A stretch of DNA of 64,000 bases from Otis tarda (GCA_026413225.1 CM048555.1:75275785-75339784), one strand, 5' to 3'; numbered from the stretch's first letter, positions 51,700-63,193 are shown. Numbers and translations are program-made. The notes: generated from the letters alone by a model not told the origin.

Positions 51700-54129
51700 T
51701 CTTGTCAGTTCTGTTCAATAGCAGATTTTAACTGAAGATGTTGCCTAGAACGTATATAGTTTTGTTACTGGTTAGTTGGCTAATATCAAAAGAAATGTAT
51801 CTGTTTAAATCCAGAGTAAATCAATAAAACTTTTACGTTGAGTAGGAAAATAGAATGAAAAAAAATGTTTAGCACACATGTAGTACTTCACAGCCCTCAG
51901 TATCTCTGGTTTCTGGTTTTCTGGAGTGTCATAAACTTTAAACAATTTGAGATCAAGTTGACTTCCAGGGGAGACATTTCGTTAGACATCTTCCCCCTCA
52001 CCCTCATTTCCCCTCACGCTGGAGGTGCTGGGTTCCTTACAGACACACAGTTCTGTTCTTGCTACAGACTTCAATGCCCAGGAAACAGGAGAACCCCAAA
52101 AGATTAGTAACTAATTTAATGCAGCCTCTGGCTGCTTCTGATTCAGCAGTAGCATTTTGTGGTTTTGTGTAAGCAATAGGTAGTATGAATCTGTTTCTGC
52201 TCTTTGGCTTTAGGAAGACCAGAAAATTTTAGGTAAATGAATATTTTTTAAAAATCCGTAAGTTTCTTCACGTTTGAATGTTGACGGTCCCTTCAAAGAG
52301 AGTTGTTTTGTCATGGCTAGATCACAACGAGCCATAACAAGTTGGTTACATATTTTATTGAGACCATAGGTGTTATCCTAAACACAATCTCTGTATTCTT
52401 ATTCTCTTTTTTTGGCATACAATTCTCCTTTTTTTTTTTTTTTTTTTTTTCTTTTTTTAAGAGCAAGACTGTAACATCATCTAAATTCAAGGGGCGGGGA
52501 GGGAAATAAAATAAAGACTTATTGAACAAAACATACATTGGCTTGCACTAGATGGTCCTGAACTCTTTAATTACTGGAGAGATTAGAAGGAAATGTTGCA
52601 GAGAGTTTTGCAAGGTCAGTTTCTGTAACCTTACAGGTTCTTTGCTCCACTCCTTACACCCCTGCTCTGGGCAGGAGCTCTGCTGCTGGGCTCCGCCTGC
52701 TGTGGATCCTGTTGCTTGCTGATTCTTTAGATCCTCTGAAGTCCAATGTCGGTTTTGCCACTTCTTTAAGAAGTTGCCATAAATGTTTTTTTCCATCTAC
52801 TTTTACAAGCAAGCTGAAGGAATTTTTTTTTTTTCTTCTGTTAAGGTGTTTATCACTTGCTAAAGTACCACCTGTATGGGTGTTTGTAGGTCCTTTTCAT
52901 CCCAAGTTAAAAGTGATTCAGTGTATTTTTAATTCCCCTATTCAGCTGCACTAAACAAATTCCTAAGCAGATAACTCCATTGTAACAATACCTTGTTAAT
53001 TCATTTTTAAAAGTCACAAATAAATATTTTAATTTTTTTTTTTTATATTACATCCCTATTGCCTCATACTATTTTTTTGTTGTTGTTTTCCCATCCCTTT
53101 TGGTTGACTATTCAAATATAGAAAGTCTTCTCTTCTGCATCCTTGTAAAATCCCATTTCTGTAAAATGTTACATGCTCTAGTGAGCCAGTTAATATAGAT
53201 CTCTCTTGCTTTTGTTTACTGATGCTGTAAATTTAAGATATTTTACTCTTCTTCCCCCCCAGAAGCCCAGTGGACCAAAAGGACAGCTTTGTCCCTTCCA
53301 ATACAGTTATTTTTAAAGAACCACTTTGGTGGTGGGATTTCCTCTTGGGGAGGTGGGGGAAGTGTCAGATTCAAAATATACTGTGCTCAGCAAATGGAAT
53401 AACGGAACAATTTTAAAATGAGAACTTGGTTAAAAACAGTTTGAGGAAAATGAGGGGGATAACTTCTGACATTTTTAGTGTCGCTTTTGGTTTATCTGAT
53501 GTTACGTCATCCAATAACATGTTGTCAATAATGATATTTCATGTCTGAAATAATATTGTGATGACAAATTTTTTTCTGTTCTCATTGCACCTTTTTAAAA
53601 GAATAGAAGGCTTAAACCCAGTCTTTCTAGATGCAATTCAGAAGTTATTTAGGCACAATGCTCATAATATTTCATAAATGAGATAAAAATACATTTTTTG
53701 TATATTATTGCTGTCCAATTACCACTTACGTCAATACTGTTGTTGCTTATGGACATTTGAAGTGTTTCTGATAGGAAGTATGCTAGACAGTGCTGGATTT
53801 ACGAGAAGGCATAGGACTAAATTCCTATCAAGGTACTGTGGGTGTCAGCCCTGTGTGGCCTCCATACTCTATGCTGCTCTGCAAAGATTTTTCTGCACAA
53901 AATGCAGTAATTTCAATGAAGATTAATTTTCTTTCTTGCATCGTTATCCTACTGCTTGCCATTAATCAATCCTTTATCTCTTCACTTTTGTGCATCTTAT
54001 TTTTAATCTGTTTTTTTGGTGGGGTTTTTTTTTTTTAATGACTCCTGCTTTCTTATTCTCCATGTAAAATACATAGGAGTTCACTGCAAATCACTCTGCA
54101 AATCAGTGTCAGTTCGCTGTAAATACCAT
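51700..54129 (+). other. Intronic sequence, no exon recognised
   Basis: AT-rich, with a T run of 22 at 52429-52450 and several shorter ones. No gene or transposon recognised. Confidence 0.5.
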
Positions 54130-54305
54130 ACTGGGTACGTCGTAAACAGCTGATTGTAGCAACGTTGTCTGTGGGAGAAGGAGTAAGGATGCACGCTCCT
54201 GTTATAGCAAGTGACCTGGACCACGTGTGCCGTACTGCAGAACACTCCGGGAGACATTTGTAGCCCGCTGTAGCGTCATCTGCCACCTTCTCGTTAGATT
54301 AACGG
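54130..54305. promoter_or_regulatory. CpG-rich patch with CACGTG E-box
   Basis: About eleven CpG dinucleotides occur in roughly 175 bp, in sequence where CpG is otherwise scarce. The patch contains CCACGTGTGCCG at about 54221, which holds a CACGTG core. It could be an intronic regulatory element or the relic of a GC-rich insertion. Confidence 0.3.
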
Positions 54306-54611
54306 TGGAAAAAGAGGAATACAGCTAGCTGTGGAGCTTTGTCTCCTTTTCCAGAGGCAGTAAAATGCTGATGGCATAGCACATAGTATTTAGGTGACAT
54401 GGTACGTTGTTAAATGCTCCTGCAAGCTAAAGGTAAATTCATGTAGAAGTGAACTTCAGCCTGAAGTATGCTGGTAAACTGAACTGTATTCATGCTTCAG
54501 TACATGTTAGCGAAGAACTGAAATGGGGTGCTTCAGAGTATCGTAGAGTTCAGTCTTTGTTACAGTATCACTTGCTGCTCTTCCTAGAATTGCGGAGATC
54601 TTGCACTCGCG

Positions 54612-54728
54612 GGGAGAAGCATCAAGTACAGGCAAATCCTCTGGTTTGAAGCCTTAGTATTCCCAGTGCTTCTAAAAATGGTTAAGCCTATTTATTTTTT
54701 TGGCAGCACCGTTTTTAGAGCTTCTGAA
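54612..54728 (+). repeat. Duplicated segment, copy 1
   Basis: Shares CAGTGCTTCTAAAAATGGTT with the copy at 56064-56190, plus GTACAGGCAAA and CTCTGGTTTGA before it and a T-run, GGCAG and TTTTTAGAG afterwards. By eye it is roughly 80% identical with indels in the T-run. No known repeat family is recognised. Confidence 0.75.
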
Positions 54729-54890
54729 AAAAATTGCACTCTACCAAACAAAAAGGCACATAGGTATGGACAATCTTAAAAATAAATTTTAAGCTGCTGT
54801 TCCTGATTTTACGCATTCTAACGACTCTATTCTTACTCATGTTGCAAAATAGGCTGCACAGAGAAGTCTTACTTTTTCGAAGAGTGTGAG

Positions 54891-54947
54891 TGCAAAATGG
54901 ATGTTGATAATTTGCAATAAATTGCCTATTGCAAAATGGATGTTGAT
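54891..54947 (+). repeat. 18-bp direct repeat, period 39
   Basis: TGCAAAATGGATGTTGAT occurs at 54891-54908 and again at 54930-54947, with TTGCAATAAATTGCC between them. Confidence 0.8.
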
Positions 54948-55820
54948 TATGGCATATTTTACCTATCTTCAGTTAGTTTTCTGATTGTTTTCTGTTTTTC
55001 AGACAACTTTGAAAACAAACATATCCCTTTCATTGAAAAATAGGTTTATTTTATCCAGATTGAACAGTGATGTCATTCCAGAGAGGCTAAATAGGTTCTG
55101 TGTTATCTGTGATCCAAAGAGCTTATGAAGGTCTAGAGGAGTAGAAAAAAGTCCATCTGCTGCTGTTAAAGAAGCACTAATTAATAAATGTGTATAAAAA
55201 ACCCCAGACCCTGCAGAGCTGCAGTAAGCAGGTAGGCAAGAGAAATGGAGTGTGTTGTCCTCCTTGAGAGGAGATGGTGAAGCTCAGGAGCGTTTCCAGT
55301 TGAGGTGTTAATGCTTCAGATCATCCAGGTTTTTTAATCAACTGGTAATTCGTTTTTGAGCCGAAACGAGCTGAAACCAAAGCAATGTCAGCTCTGCAGT
55401 CAGTTTATTATGGGATTATGATAGATCTGAAATGTTATCCTAAGACTATTATTAACTTAATTGACATTTAATTCTGCTTCGTTTTAATAGAAACACTTTT
55501 CTGTTAAGAGTTTGTTTTGTAGAACAAAGGGAGAAGCGTATTTGTATACAGACGCGCACAGAGGCAGTTTCGGTGATGGCTGATCTAATACTACATCAAG
55601 GGGAAACAGCTGTGAGTTAATGAGCACAAAGCTAACTGAAGTTCCTAATGAGGGCTGTGTTATTAATGTTCTTGGAAGGATTTAACAAAAATCTTCTCAC
55701 CCTGCGTGTGACTTCAGAATTTAACTGCTGAAGTAGGTTGTGCCAGGAAAGAGGGTTGTGTCTGCAAAACTTCAGAGCTGGGTCGTTGGGTTGTAACTAA
55801 AATACAACATTTTGTTGGAC

Positions 55821-56038
55821 ACGCCTCAGCAGAGGTCCTACGGCTACCTGAAGTCTCTCTGCAGATCCCACCCTGTGGGTGGCAAGGACGTAGGCGTGCT
55901 GGCCTGCTCAAGCCGAAGACCTGCCCCTCGGGAGAGGCAGAGGGTTCATCGCGTGTGGCTGCCCGCAGATCTCCTGCTCTTGGCTCCAGCGCTTCCGGGG
56001 CGGTCTTGGACTGCTTTAACGGTACTGTTTGATTTAGC
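55821..56038. promoter_or_regulatory. Small CpG-rich patch inside the intron
   Basis: Fourteen CpG dinucleotides in about 220 bp, clustered around CTTCCGGGGCGGTCTTGG (about 56004) and TCATCGCGTGTGG. It is too short for a standard CpG island but stands out sharply from the AT-rich intron. It lies immediately before the second copy of the duplicated segment. It could be an intragenic promoter or enhancer. Confidence 0.3.
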
Positions 56039-56063
56039 GATAGTGTTTGATTGTTCTAGGATA

Positions 56064-56190
56064 GGGAGACAGGTACAGGCAAAGACTCTGGTTTGACGCC
56101 TTGGTATTGGCAGTGCTTCTAAAAATGGTTAAACCTACTTAATTTTTTTCTTTTTTTTTGGCAGAACCACATTTTTTTAGAGGTTCTGAA
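56064..56190 (+). repeat. Duplicated segment, copy 2
   Basis: Partner of 54612-54728. Both copies have a T-rich tract ending in GGCAG, which resembles a 3' splice site, at the same relative place. The T-tract here is longer by about 10 nt. Confidence 0.75.
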
Positions 56191-57421
56191 GACTCCGACA
56201 TGCCGAAGGCAGCTGTGCGGTGTGCAGGGCAGCCTCTTGTACCTCCCCGGAGGAGTCTTCACTTTTCATTTCTAAACCACCACAATGTTTCGAAATCCAG
56301 ACATTATCTATTGTTCCAAAAAAAAGAAGCTTCAGCTCAGCCTTCAGCACTTACCAGTGTTGTGGGTTTTGTAGAATACTAAGGAGCTTATTGTGAATTA
56401 CTTCAAGATGCATAAAAATGAGTATTTACTGCTACCGAGAATTATAGGCTTCTACCTTATGAGCTATCAGAAGCAAAGAAACAAGCTAAGATTTGGGTTT
56501 TGCCTGCCTCTTGAAGGTCACTGAGACCTTGGTGTTGGAGTAAAGCATCCGCAAAGCGTGACTCCAACCACAGAGGCAGATTCCTCAGTACGCACCCGGT
56601 GTTGTTAAAGACCTTGAGCTAGAACATGTTACTCATGACCATCTGCTGAATAATGATGTCACGGAGGCCAGTCGTGGTCCTTGTGTAAGCAACCGTAGGC
56701 ACAATTTCATTCCATACATCTTAACTCTTAGCCTAAAGATGAATAAGAAAGCAAGCAGAGTGGTTGCAGCTGGAAAACTCAGCTAAAGAAGAATTATTTC
56801 TTTCTGCATGAATTCTCTGGCAGGTGTTCAAAATTAAATAATATTTTTCTAAAAGGTGTGGTATGCAAGAGATGTTACCAGCAGAGTACTGAGCCTGACT
56901 TGCGTAATGTGGATCACCTGGCATCAGTAGAGGGGCTGTGCTAATGACAAAATTGGAAGGCATCCTAAATATAGAAGAGAATCAGGATATTGTACAAAAA
57001 TAACTGAGATGACATTGAAAACTGGGCTAATAGAAGTGGAATCAAATTCAAAACTCAAAATCGAAGGTCGTATCTTCTAAGTGAGTAATAGCACAGTTTT
57101 GTAGAATAGGAACTTGCAACAAGTTCCTAGATAAATAGGTCCTATAGATAAAGGTCTTATAGATAAATAGGACTTGGATGATCACTGAAAGCCAATAGCT
57201 ACAGAAGAAGAAATGGTACCAACAAATACTGAACGAATTGAGGCTGAATGCTGGCAGAGGATTCTTGATGGGCAGAGCACCCAAAGTTCAGCACAGCTTT
57301 CCAAGGAGAAGCAAAAAAATACAGATGTTTCCTTAATAAGGAAGTTCAAGTTCATGAAAGCAGTTGTTTCACATAGCTCCTGTAACATCCCAAGGGAAAT
57401 CCTTCTCAGACCTGTACTTCT
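56191..57421 (+). other. Intronic sequence with a short degenerate tandem repeat
   Basis: At 57128-57174 a unit like TAGATAAATAGGTCC is repeated about three times with small changes. Nothing else recognised. Confidence 0.5.
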
Positions 57422-57528
57422 GGCTCTGAGCAACCTGATCTGGTTGGAGATGTCCCTGCTTCTTGCAGGGGGGTTGGACTGGATGGCCTTTGAAGGTCCC
57501 TTCCAACCCAAACCATTCTATGATTCTT
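57422..57528 (+). mobile_element. Very short CR1 LINE 3' end
   Basis: Only 107 bp: GGCTCTGAGCAACCTGATC through GCAGGGGGGTTGGACTGGATG to AACCATTCTATGATTCT. It is nearly identical to the corresponding part of the 51.3-kb copy. Confidence 0.93.
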
Positions 57529-60500
57529 AGAAGTGTGTTATGCCAGTAGTACTTCTAATGCTTTATTCAAACTATTTTCTTTATCTGGGAAAAGTGTGGA
57601 TTTTCACAACTATTACGTGTTTGAGACAATCTGCTCTTCTAGTAAAAGCCCATTGTGATAAATGTGATACGAGTAGATTGTTGTATAGGCTAAATGTGTA
57701 ATGTAAAGAGAAGAATATATTTAACTAATGTATTAAATATCTCACCACAGTAGAATGTAGAAGTACCCTTCAGAAGGAGCTCAAAAGCTCCAAAACAAAA
57801 CTCTAGGGAGGAAAATTTAGGAGGAAGTAGATGAGCTACAGATCCTCATTTCTAGATAATTATCATATTCGCTACTGATCTGAGAAAGCTACTAAATTCT
57901 TAAAAGCCTATTTTAGATTTTAGTACAGTATCAACTGTTTTCTTAAATTCCTTATGGTCTTAAAATTACACCCATGAAACATCAGCTATGTTTACAAAAA
58001 TATTTTTGAATTTAGATGAGGGTTGCAACACAGGGAGATAGTTCAAAGAAGGAAGCGTATCTCTGGTGTTGACAGTTTTACAAAACGATGTGAATGTGCA
58101 TGTACAACATTCAGCATTTTCACTGTAAGTAAAAAAAGAGATCTTTACTCTTCCGAAAAAAACCCCACCCCAAACTCCAACCCTATCATTATAACAGATT
58201 TTGGCATTAAAAATAGCATTTGTTCTTGTGCTTCAAATCAGAAAGTATTGAGGCTTTTTGTTGTAGCAATGTATTGTGTCACCATTGAAAACCAGCCTGG
58301 AAGAAGACAACTGTATTGGGTTGCCATTTTCTCATTAAGTTTCTGTGCAGAACCTAGATCTCCAGAAATGTGGAGTTTTTAAGCCCTAGAAGAGTGCAAA
58401 GAGTAATAAGAAATGATTAAATAATAAAAATATCCAAGTTCGTTGCTGTATGACGTTCACTGCATAATGAACGCTGTAAATTTAACATTTCAGTAAGTCT
58501 ACCAAGACCCCTGGCAAAGTGGAAGGTGGTGTTTGTGTTGGGTCAGAATAGTAGCGCAGGAGTAGTCAAATTTTAATTTGCTTTTCATCAAGTGACTTAA
58601 GATATTCAATAATTCCAGTTTCCAAGAAAAGAATGAGACAAGTTGGTCTTGAAGTACTTCGTAAAACGATTATGGAACTGGATCAGGCCGTAAGCCTGTC
58701 CCGCACCCAACAGCAGCCAAGAACAGGCCAACTTTGTGCTCTACTTCTAGTACTTCCAGTCTTCAGGTGTTTTCAGAGTATGGACTTCTGAACCTGAGGC
58801 AGCTTCTGTGCTGCAATCAGTGATCTATAGATCTATAGTTGTTTATTTTTCTCTCCCTGGGAGCCTGGCTGGTGCTCCCTTTGACTCCTGTGAGCTTAGG
58901 AGGCTTAGGCCTCTGCACTCTTGTCGGGGAAGGAGGAAGGTTTATTAGAAGATGCACCAGGATCAAGTGGCTGGTACCATAAAGATAAAAAGTAGTAGTG
59001 GGCATTTTTGGATCACTAGAGTGGCTTAAAGATGTTTACGATAGAAACGTTGTCGTTCTGGGTGATGAGATAAAGGCATCCTGGTGTATTTGATTGGAAT
59101 ACTTAACATTATGCATGCAGATACATTTTAGAATAGACTAAGTAGGTATACATATATGCATGTATGCAGTCTTAATATCAGGGATAAATTTGCGTAATTA
59201 TAGCTCATAATCTGCCTTGCAGCTATTTTTGAAAGTTAAATAATTGCTGATAGGAGGGAGTGGTAATTTATGGCAGGAGAAAACGCTCTCGCCTCATCTT
59301 GAGGGTGGTGGGTGTAATTCTGAAGCTGGGTCCGATTTGCTGCTTCTCTGAAATATGCATTGCTGCGATCTGTAGTTGTGTTCTCGTGACTGAAAAGATT
59401 CATAGCAATGCTGGTATTTTCTTAGTAAATGAAATGATCATGGTGCAGAAAATCTGTAAAATGTTGAAATAAATGGTGGTTTGTAAGTGGGAATATTTGG
59501 ATGTATTTTCCAAATAAAGATATTTCACTTGGAAAGAAAATAACATTTTATAATAAATTTCTAGTTGCTAATAATATGCCAGAGAATAGGTTTTTGGGTT
59601 TTTTTTCTAAACTGATCTAGGTTGCTATAGTTAGGCAAGCGAGCAGCTTATCTGAGTAGTGAGCCATTTTTAAGGAACCAGGACTGTTTATTAACTCAAC
59701 AGTGTTCTGTAAATGATGAGATTGAAATGTGGATATGGCCTTTGAGAAGATGAATGTCATGAGAAAGAGCTAATGGAATTATAACTTCAAATATGTTCCT
59801 GTTTACATGTTTAATCTATTATTAAATGCCATTTGTTTAAAAAAAGGAATTCAATTCATAATGGATCTCATAAACAAATATTGTTTTTATATTACTTAGG
59901 CTCTATTTGATTTTTGTTTCATGACAGCATTTCAGAATTAAGATTCCATTATTTATTAGCTGGAAAGAAGGACAGGAAAGACCTTGTATCGTGTGTTTGG
60001 CTAGGAAATCCATGGATGCTCAGACAGGGGCTAAACATTATAGATGTAAAACACTCACTGCAAGTATGAAAGTACGCTTCCAGGAAATGCTGGGTGTTTT
60101 ACTATAAAATAAATATTTGGGAGATCTGACAAGACTTCAATCATGTGAAGACTGCCTGAGAGACTGCCACGTATCTGGCATTATAAGGGGTTAAACTAGT
60201 TTTAGGGCAGCCTTCTAATGGTGTTGGTATGGCATAGGTAGCGTGCAGAGAGGGAGTGCTAAGGAGTTTCAGGAACTAATAATTGTAAACTTCAATAAAC
60301 AGGATTTCAGTATTTTAAATGCTTCGATGAGGACACGTTTCAAAGCCGTGTAGCAATAACCAAACCAGGATAATGGAGCCTGGGGATATGCGTAACTGCA
60401 TTCTTTCTAGAAGTGAAGCCTTTGCTGGATGGAGGTGCTCCATCTTCCTCCCTGGGGAAGGAATGACTTCTCCAACACCTTTACGTGAGGTTGGAAAAGC

Positions 60501-61738
60501 TGCTTTTGATGCATTTCTCAGCAGTGGAAAACACCCATGCAGGAGAATACTTAATGACGTGTAGCTTCAGACCTTCAAGTCCACTGGGATTCATTGTATT
60601 GCAAAGCTCAAGTCAATACCTAAAGTTACTCAGCAGGCAGAAAGTTTTGATACACAATGTCCATCTGTCAGGTAAGACACTTGCATGTATTTAAGGAAAT
60701 TTTCTGTCATCTTAAATATACTGGAAATCTATGTGTACTCCAACAGTGATGACTGTTGAAGTCTGACTGGTTATGGAATTAATTCAGTGTGAGTGCTCCC
60801 CTGTGTAGGGAATCTGGTTTTGTGACTTGTAACACCAAAACCAGCAGCATCTTTGGAGGAATAAATTACAAAGCAAGGAGAAGTCTAGGGTGTAATTGTT
60901 GTGGATATGGTAGTGAATTCTCTGACTACCACTTCAATGATTTTTTTTTTTTTTTTGTTGTTGTTGCTTTTGGTTATGCTTTATAAAACATGTTTATAGC
61001 CTGTGTCAGCAACAATCTCCCTCAGTTGCTGTTGCGAAGACTATTTTTGCAGTTTATCACAAAATGCCAGATTTGCTCAGCATGTAATTTAATCTTCTGC
61101 TTGGAAGCATCCACATGACTTGGTTATCGTGAAATTATTCTTTAATAAAAATGTATGCTTTGTGATCTGTATTTTATTAATTTGGTGAGTCAGTTTATCG
61201 ATCGCTGCAGATGCCGTGAATGGAGAATTTGTCATAGTTTATTGGTTGCCTGTCAGCAGGTCGTAGCACCACAGAGTTCTCGGCTCTTGGGGCACCTCCG
61301 AAATAAGTCTGTCTTGATCTGCAAAAGAAAAGCTTTCTCCTGTAAATTGTCATCAAGACTTGGGTTGATATTGGGGTTATCGCTGCGCGGCGTGTATTAT
61401 CCCGTGTTAGCCAAACGCTGTGAACAGAAGAGTAATGTGGCCAACTCAGGCAAGAGTTTTCAGCAAATATGATTTCATGATTTTAAAAGCTGGGGCTGAG
61501 GTCGGGAGCACAACATTAGAAATGGGAGGTGCAGATTTTCTTACTGCTTAAGTTCACTCTAAATTTAGGGATTATTAGGGTCACTAGGCTGGAAAAACAA
61601 AAGAAATTTCTGAGCTCCTTTTATTCCCGCTTCTACAGTTGGTAGTTTTCTGCTCTCATACACAGCAGTCATGAGTTTTGTTGGTTGAAAAGTTTATTTT
61701 TATGGACAAATGTTAATGAATTTCAATTTTACTGAAAG
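57529..61738 (+). other. Intronic sequence, no exon recognised
   Basis: AT-rich. A T run lies at 60941-60956. A strong donor-like CAG|GTAAGA occurs at 60671-60672 after an unremarkable stretch, with no recognised coding sequence before it. Confidence 0.5.
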
Positions 61739-61780
61739 TAAGACTATGCTTTATATATATATATATAAAGCATAGTCTTA
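61739..61780. repeat. Perfect 42-bp AT-rich palindrome
   Basis: TAAGACTATGCTTTATATATA is followed immediately by its exact reverse complement, with no spacer. It is flanked on the right by further AT-rich imperfect palindromes (to about 61845). It can form a cruciform or hairpin with a 21-bp stem. Confidence 0.97.
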
Positions 61781-62308
61781 TATTATTAATATATTAAATA
61801 TTATTATTAATAGTAATAATATTATTAATATATATATTAAAGTAGATCTTTGTTTCCAAAATTGTGGGACTTACTGAATAAGAAAGTTTAGTTTGGTAAT
61901 AGTTTACCAGTAGTGATACAGCACACAGCTTTGCATGCTGAAGTTGTGTGGTTGAAACTTCGGCTGGTTTCATTTTGATATTTTTAAAGGCTGGGTTCTG
62001 CACCCCAGGAGCTTGTTCTGGTCATGCACAGCATTTGTGTCTCGTGTTATTAAGGAACGGTGGCTGAACAGACCAGAGCTTCAGACTTCAGCTGGAGTAC
62101 GTGGTGGGGTTTTTCATCCCTGTCGTCTTTCTGGATTCTCTAAAATACGACTCCCTGGTGCTAGCAGCACTGGGTGTCGATTCACACAGGGGCATCCTTT
62201 CACGTTTAGCAGGACAAGTGCCCCGGGGGTGTCCCAAAGTTGTTGGTCTGGATGATGGACATTGGGGAAGGGGCTATGCAAAAACATCTGGAAAAAGGCC
62301 CTTCCCCC
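61781..62308. other. AT-repeat stretch, then non-coding sequence before the polypurine tract
   Basis: 61781-61845 is almost only A and T, with AATATTATTATTAATAGTAATAATATT forming a second imperfect palindrome. The remainder up to 62300 has ordinary composition. Nothing coding is supported. Confidence 0.55.
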
Positions 62309-62848
62309 AAAAAAAAGAAGGGAAAAGGGAAAGAAAAAAAAGGGGGAGGGGGGAAAAAGGGAGAGAAAATAAGGAAAAGGGAAAGGGAGGGGAAGAGAGG
62401 AAAAAGGGGGGAGAGGAAAAGGGGGGAAGAGGGAAAGGAAAAGGGGGAAGAGGGAAAGGAAAAGGGGGGAAACGGAGGGAAGAAGAAAAGGGGAGAAACG
62501 GAGGGAAGAGGAAAAGGGGGGAAAGGAAATACGGGGAAGGTGGAAGGTAAAGGGGGGAAAGGAGGGGAAAAGGAAGAGGGGGGGAAAGGAGGGGAAAAGG
62601 AAGAGGGGGGAAAGGAGGGGAAAAGGAAGAGGGGGAGAAAGGAGGGAAGAGGAAAAGGGGGAGGAAAAAGGAGGAAGAGAGGGAAAGGGGAAAAGGAAAA
62701 GGGGGAAATGGGAGGGAAGGAAAAGGGGGAAAGGAGTGGAAGAGGAAGGGGAAAAAGGAAGGGGGAGGAAAAGGAGGGAAGGGAGGGAAAGGGAAAAGGA
62801 AAAGAGAGAAACAGGGGGCAAGAAAAAGGGAGGTAAGAGAGGGGAAAA
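62309..62848 (+). repeat. 540-bp polypurine (GA-rich) tract upstream of the CpG island
   Basis: Almost pure G and A on the + strand. 62309-62472 (164 nt) and 62549-62708 (160 nt) contain no pyrimidine at all, and only eight pyrimidines occur in 62309-62811. G-runs of 3-7 alternate with A-runs. Long open frames on both strands (up to 282 codons) exist only because a strand without T, or without A and G, cannot form stop codons. Their Lys-Gly-Glu-rich or Phe-Pro-Ser-rich products are not genes. Confidence 0.97.
62552..62630 (+). repeat. 26-27-bp tandem repeat inside the polypurine tract
   Basis: Three almost identical units of GGGGGGAAAGGAGGGGAAAA plus GGAAGA lie at 62552-62577, 62578-62604 and 62605-62630, differing only in the length of the first G-run. 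A diverged fourth unit follows. Upstream, at about 62408-62472, a shorter unit like AGGGAAAGGAAAAGGGGGAA repeats with period about 21. Confidence 0.9.
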
Positions 62849-63077
62849 CCAGGGTAAAAAATAGACGGGAAAAAGGGTAAATCAGCATAGAGGGAAAAAG
62901 GAAAAAGAAAACCAAACCGTGGTCTGGGGGAGAAGAGGGCAGGGCCGCGGCCGGGGTCCCGACCCCTCGCGCGCTCCCGCAGCCGGTTGCCCACCGCCGC
63001 GCGCCCGCGCCCCCGCCCCGCCGGCCGGGTAATGAGCTGCGCCGGGGTTGGCCCAGGGCGGGCGGCGGGCGGCCGCC

Positions 63078-63114
63078 ATTGGCTGCGGGCGGGAGGCTTC
63101 TCCGCCCCGATTGG
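63078..63114 (-). promoter_or_regulatory. Paired inverted CCAAT boxes (NF-Y type)
   Basis: ATTGG at 63078-63082 (in GCCATTGGCTG) and at 63110-63114 (in CGATTGGCGG), 32 bp apart, about three helical turns, which is a common NF-Y arrangement just upstream of a TATA-less start. A third ATTGG lies at 63237-63241, after the donor. Confidence 0.6.
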
Positions 63115-63193
63115 CGGCGCACGCCTGCCCCGTATTTTCAGCAGCGCGGCGGCGGCGACGGGGGCTTATTCCGGTGGGGAGCCGGCGGCCGGG

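Noticed and set aside
60485..60694. Short + strand frame ending at a CAG|GTAAGA donor
   Set aside because: The donor is good, but no acceptor, promoter or known protein accompanies it.
62101..63122. Long overlapping open frames of 149-282 codons on both strands
   Set aside because: They lie in the polypurine tract, where stop codons cannot occur on either strand for lack of the needed bases. The products are low-complexity Lys/Gly/Glu or Phe/Pro/Ser/Leu strings.
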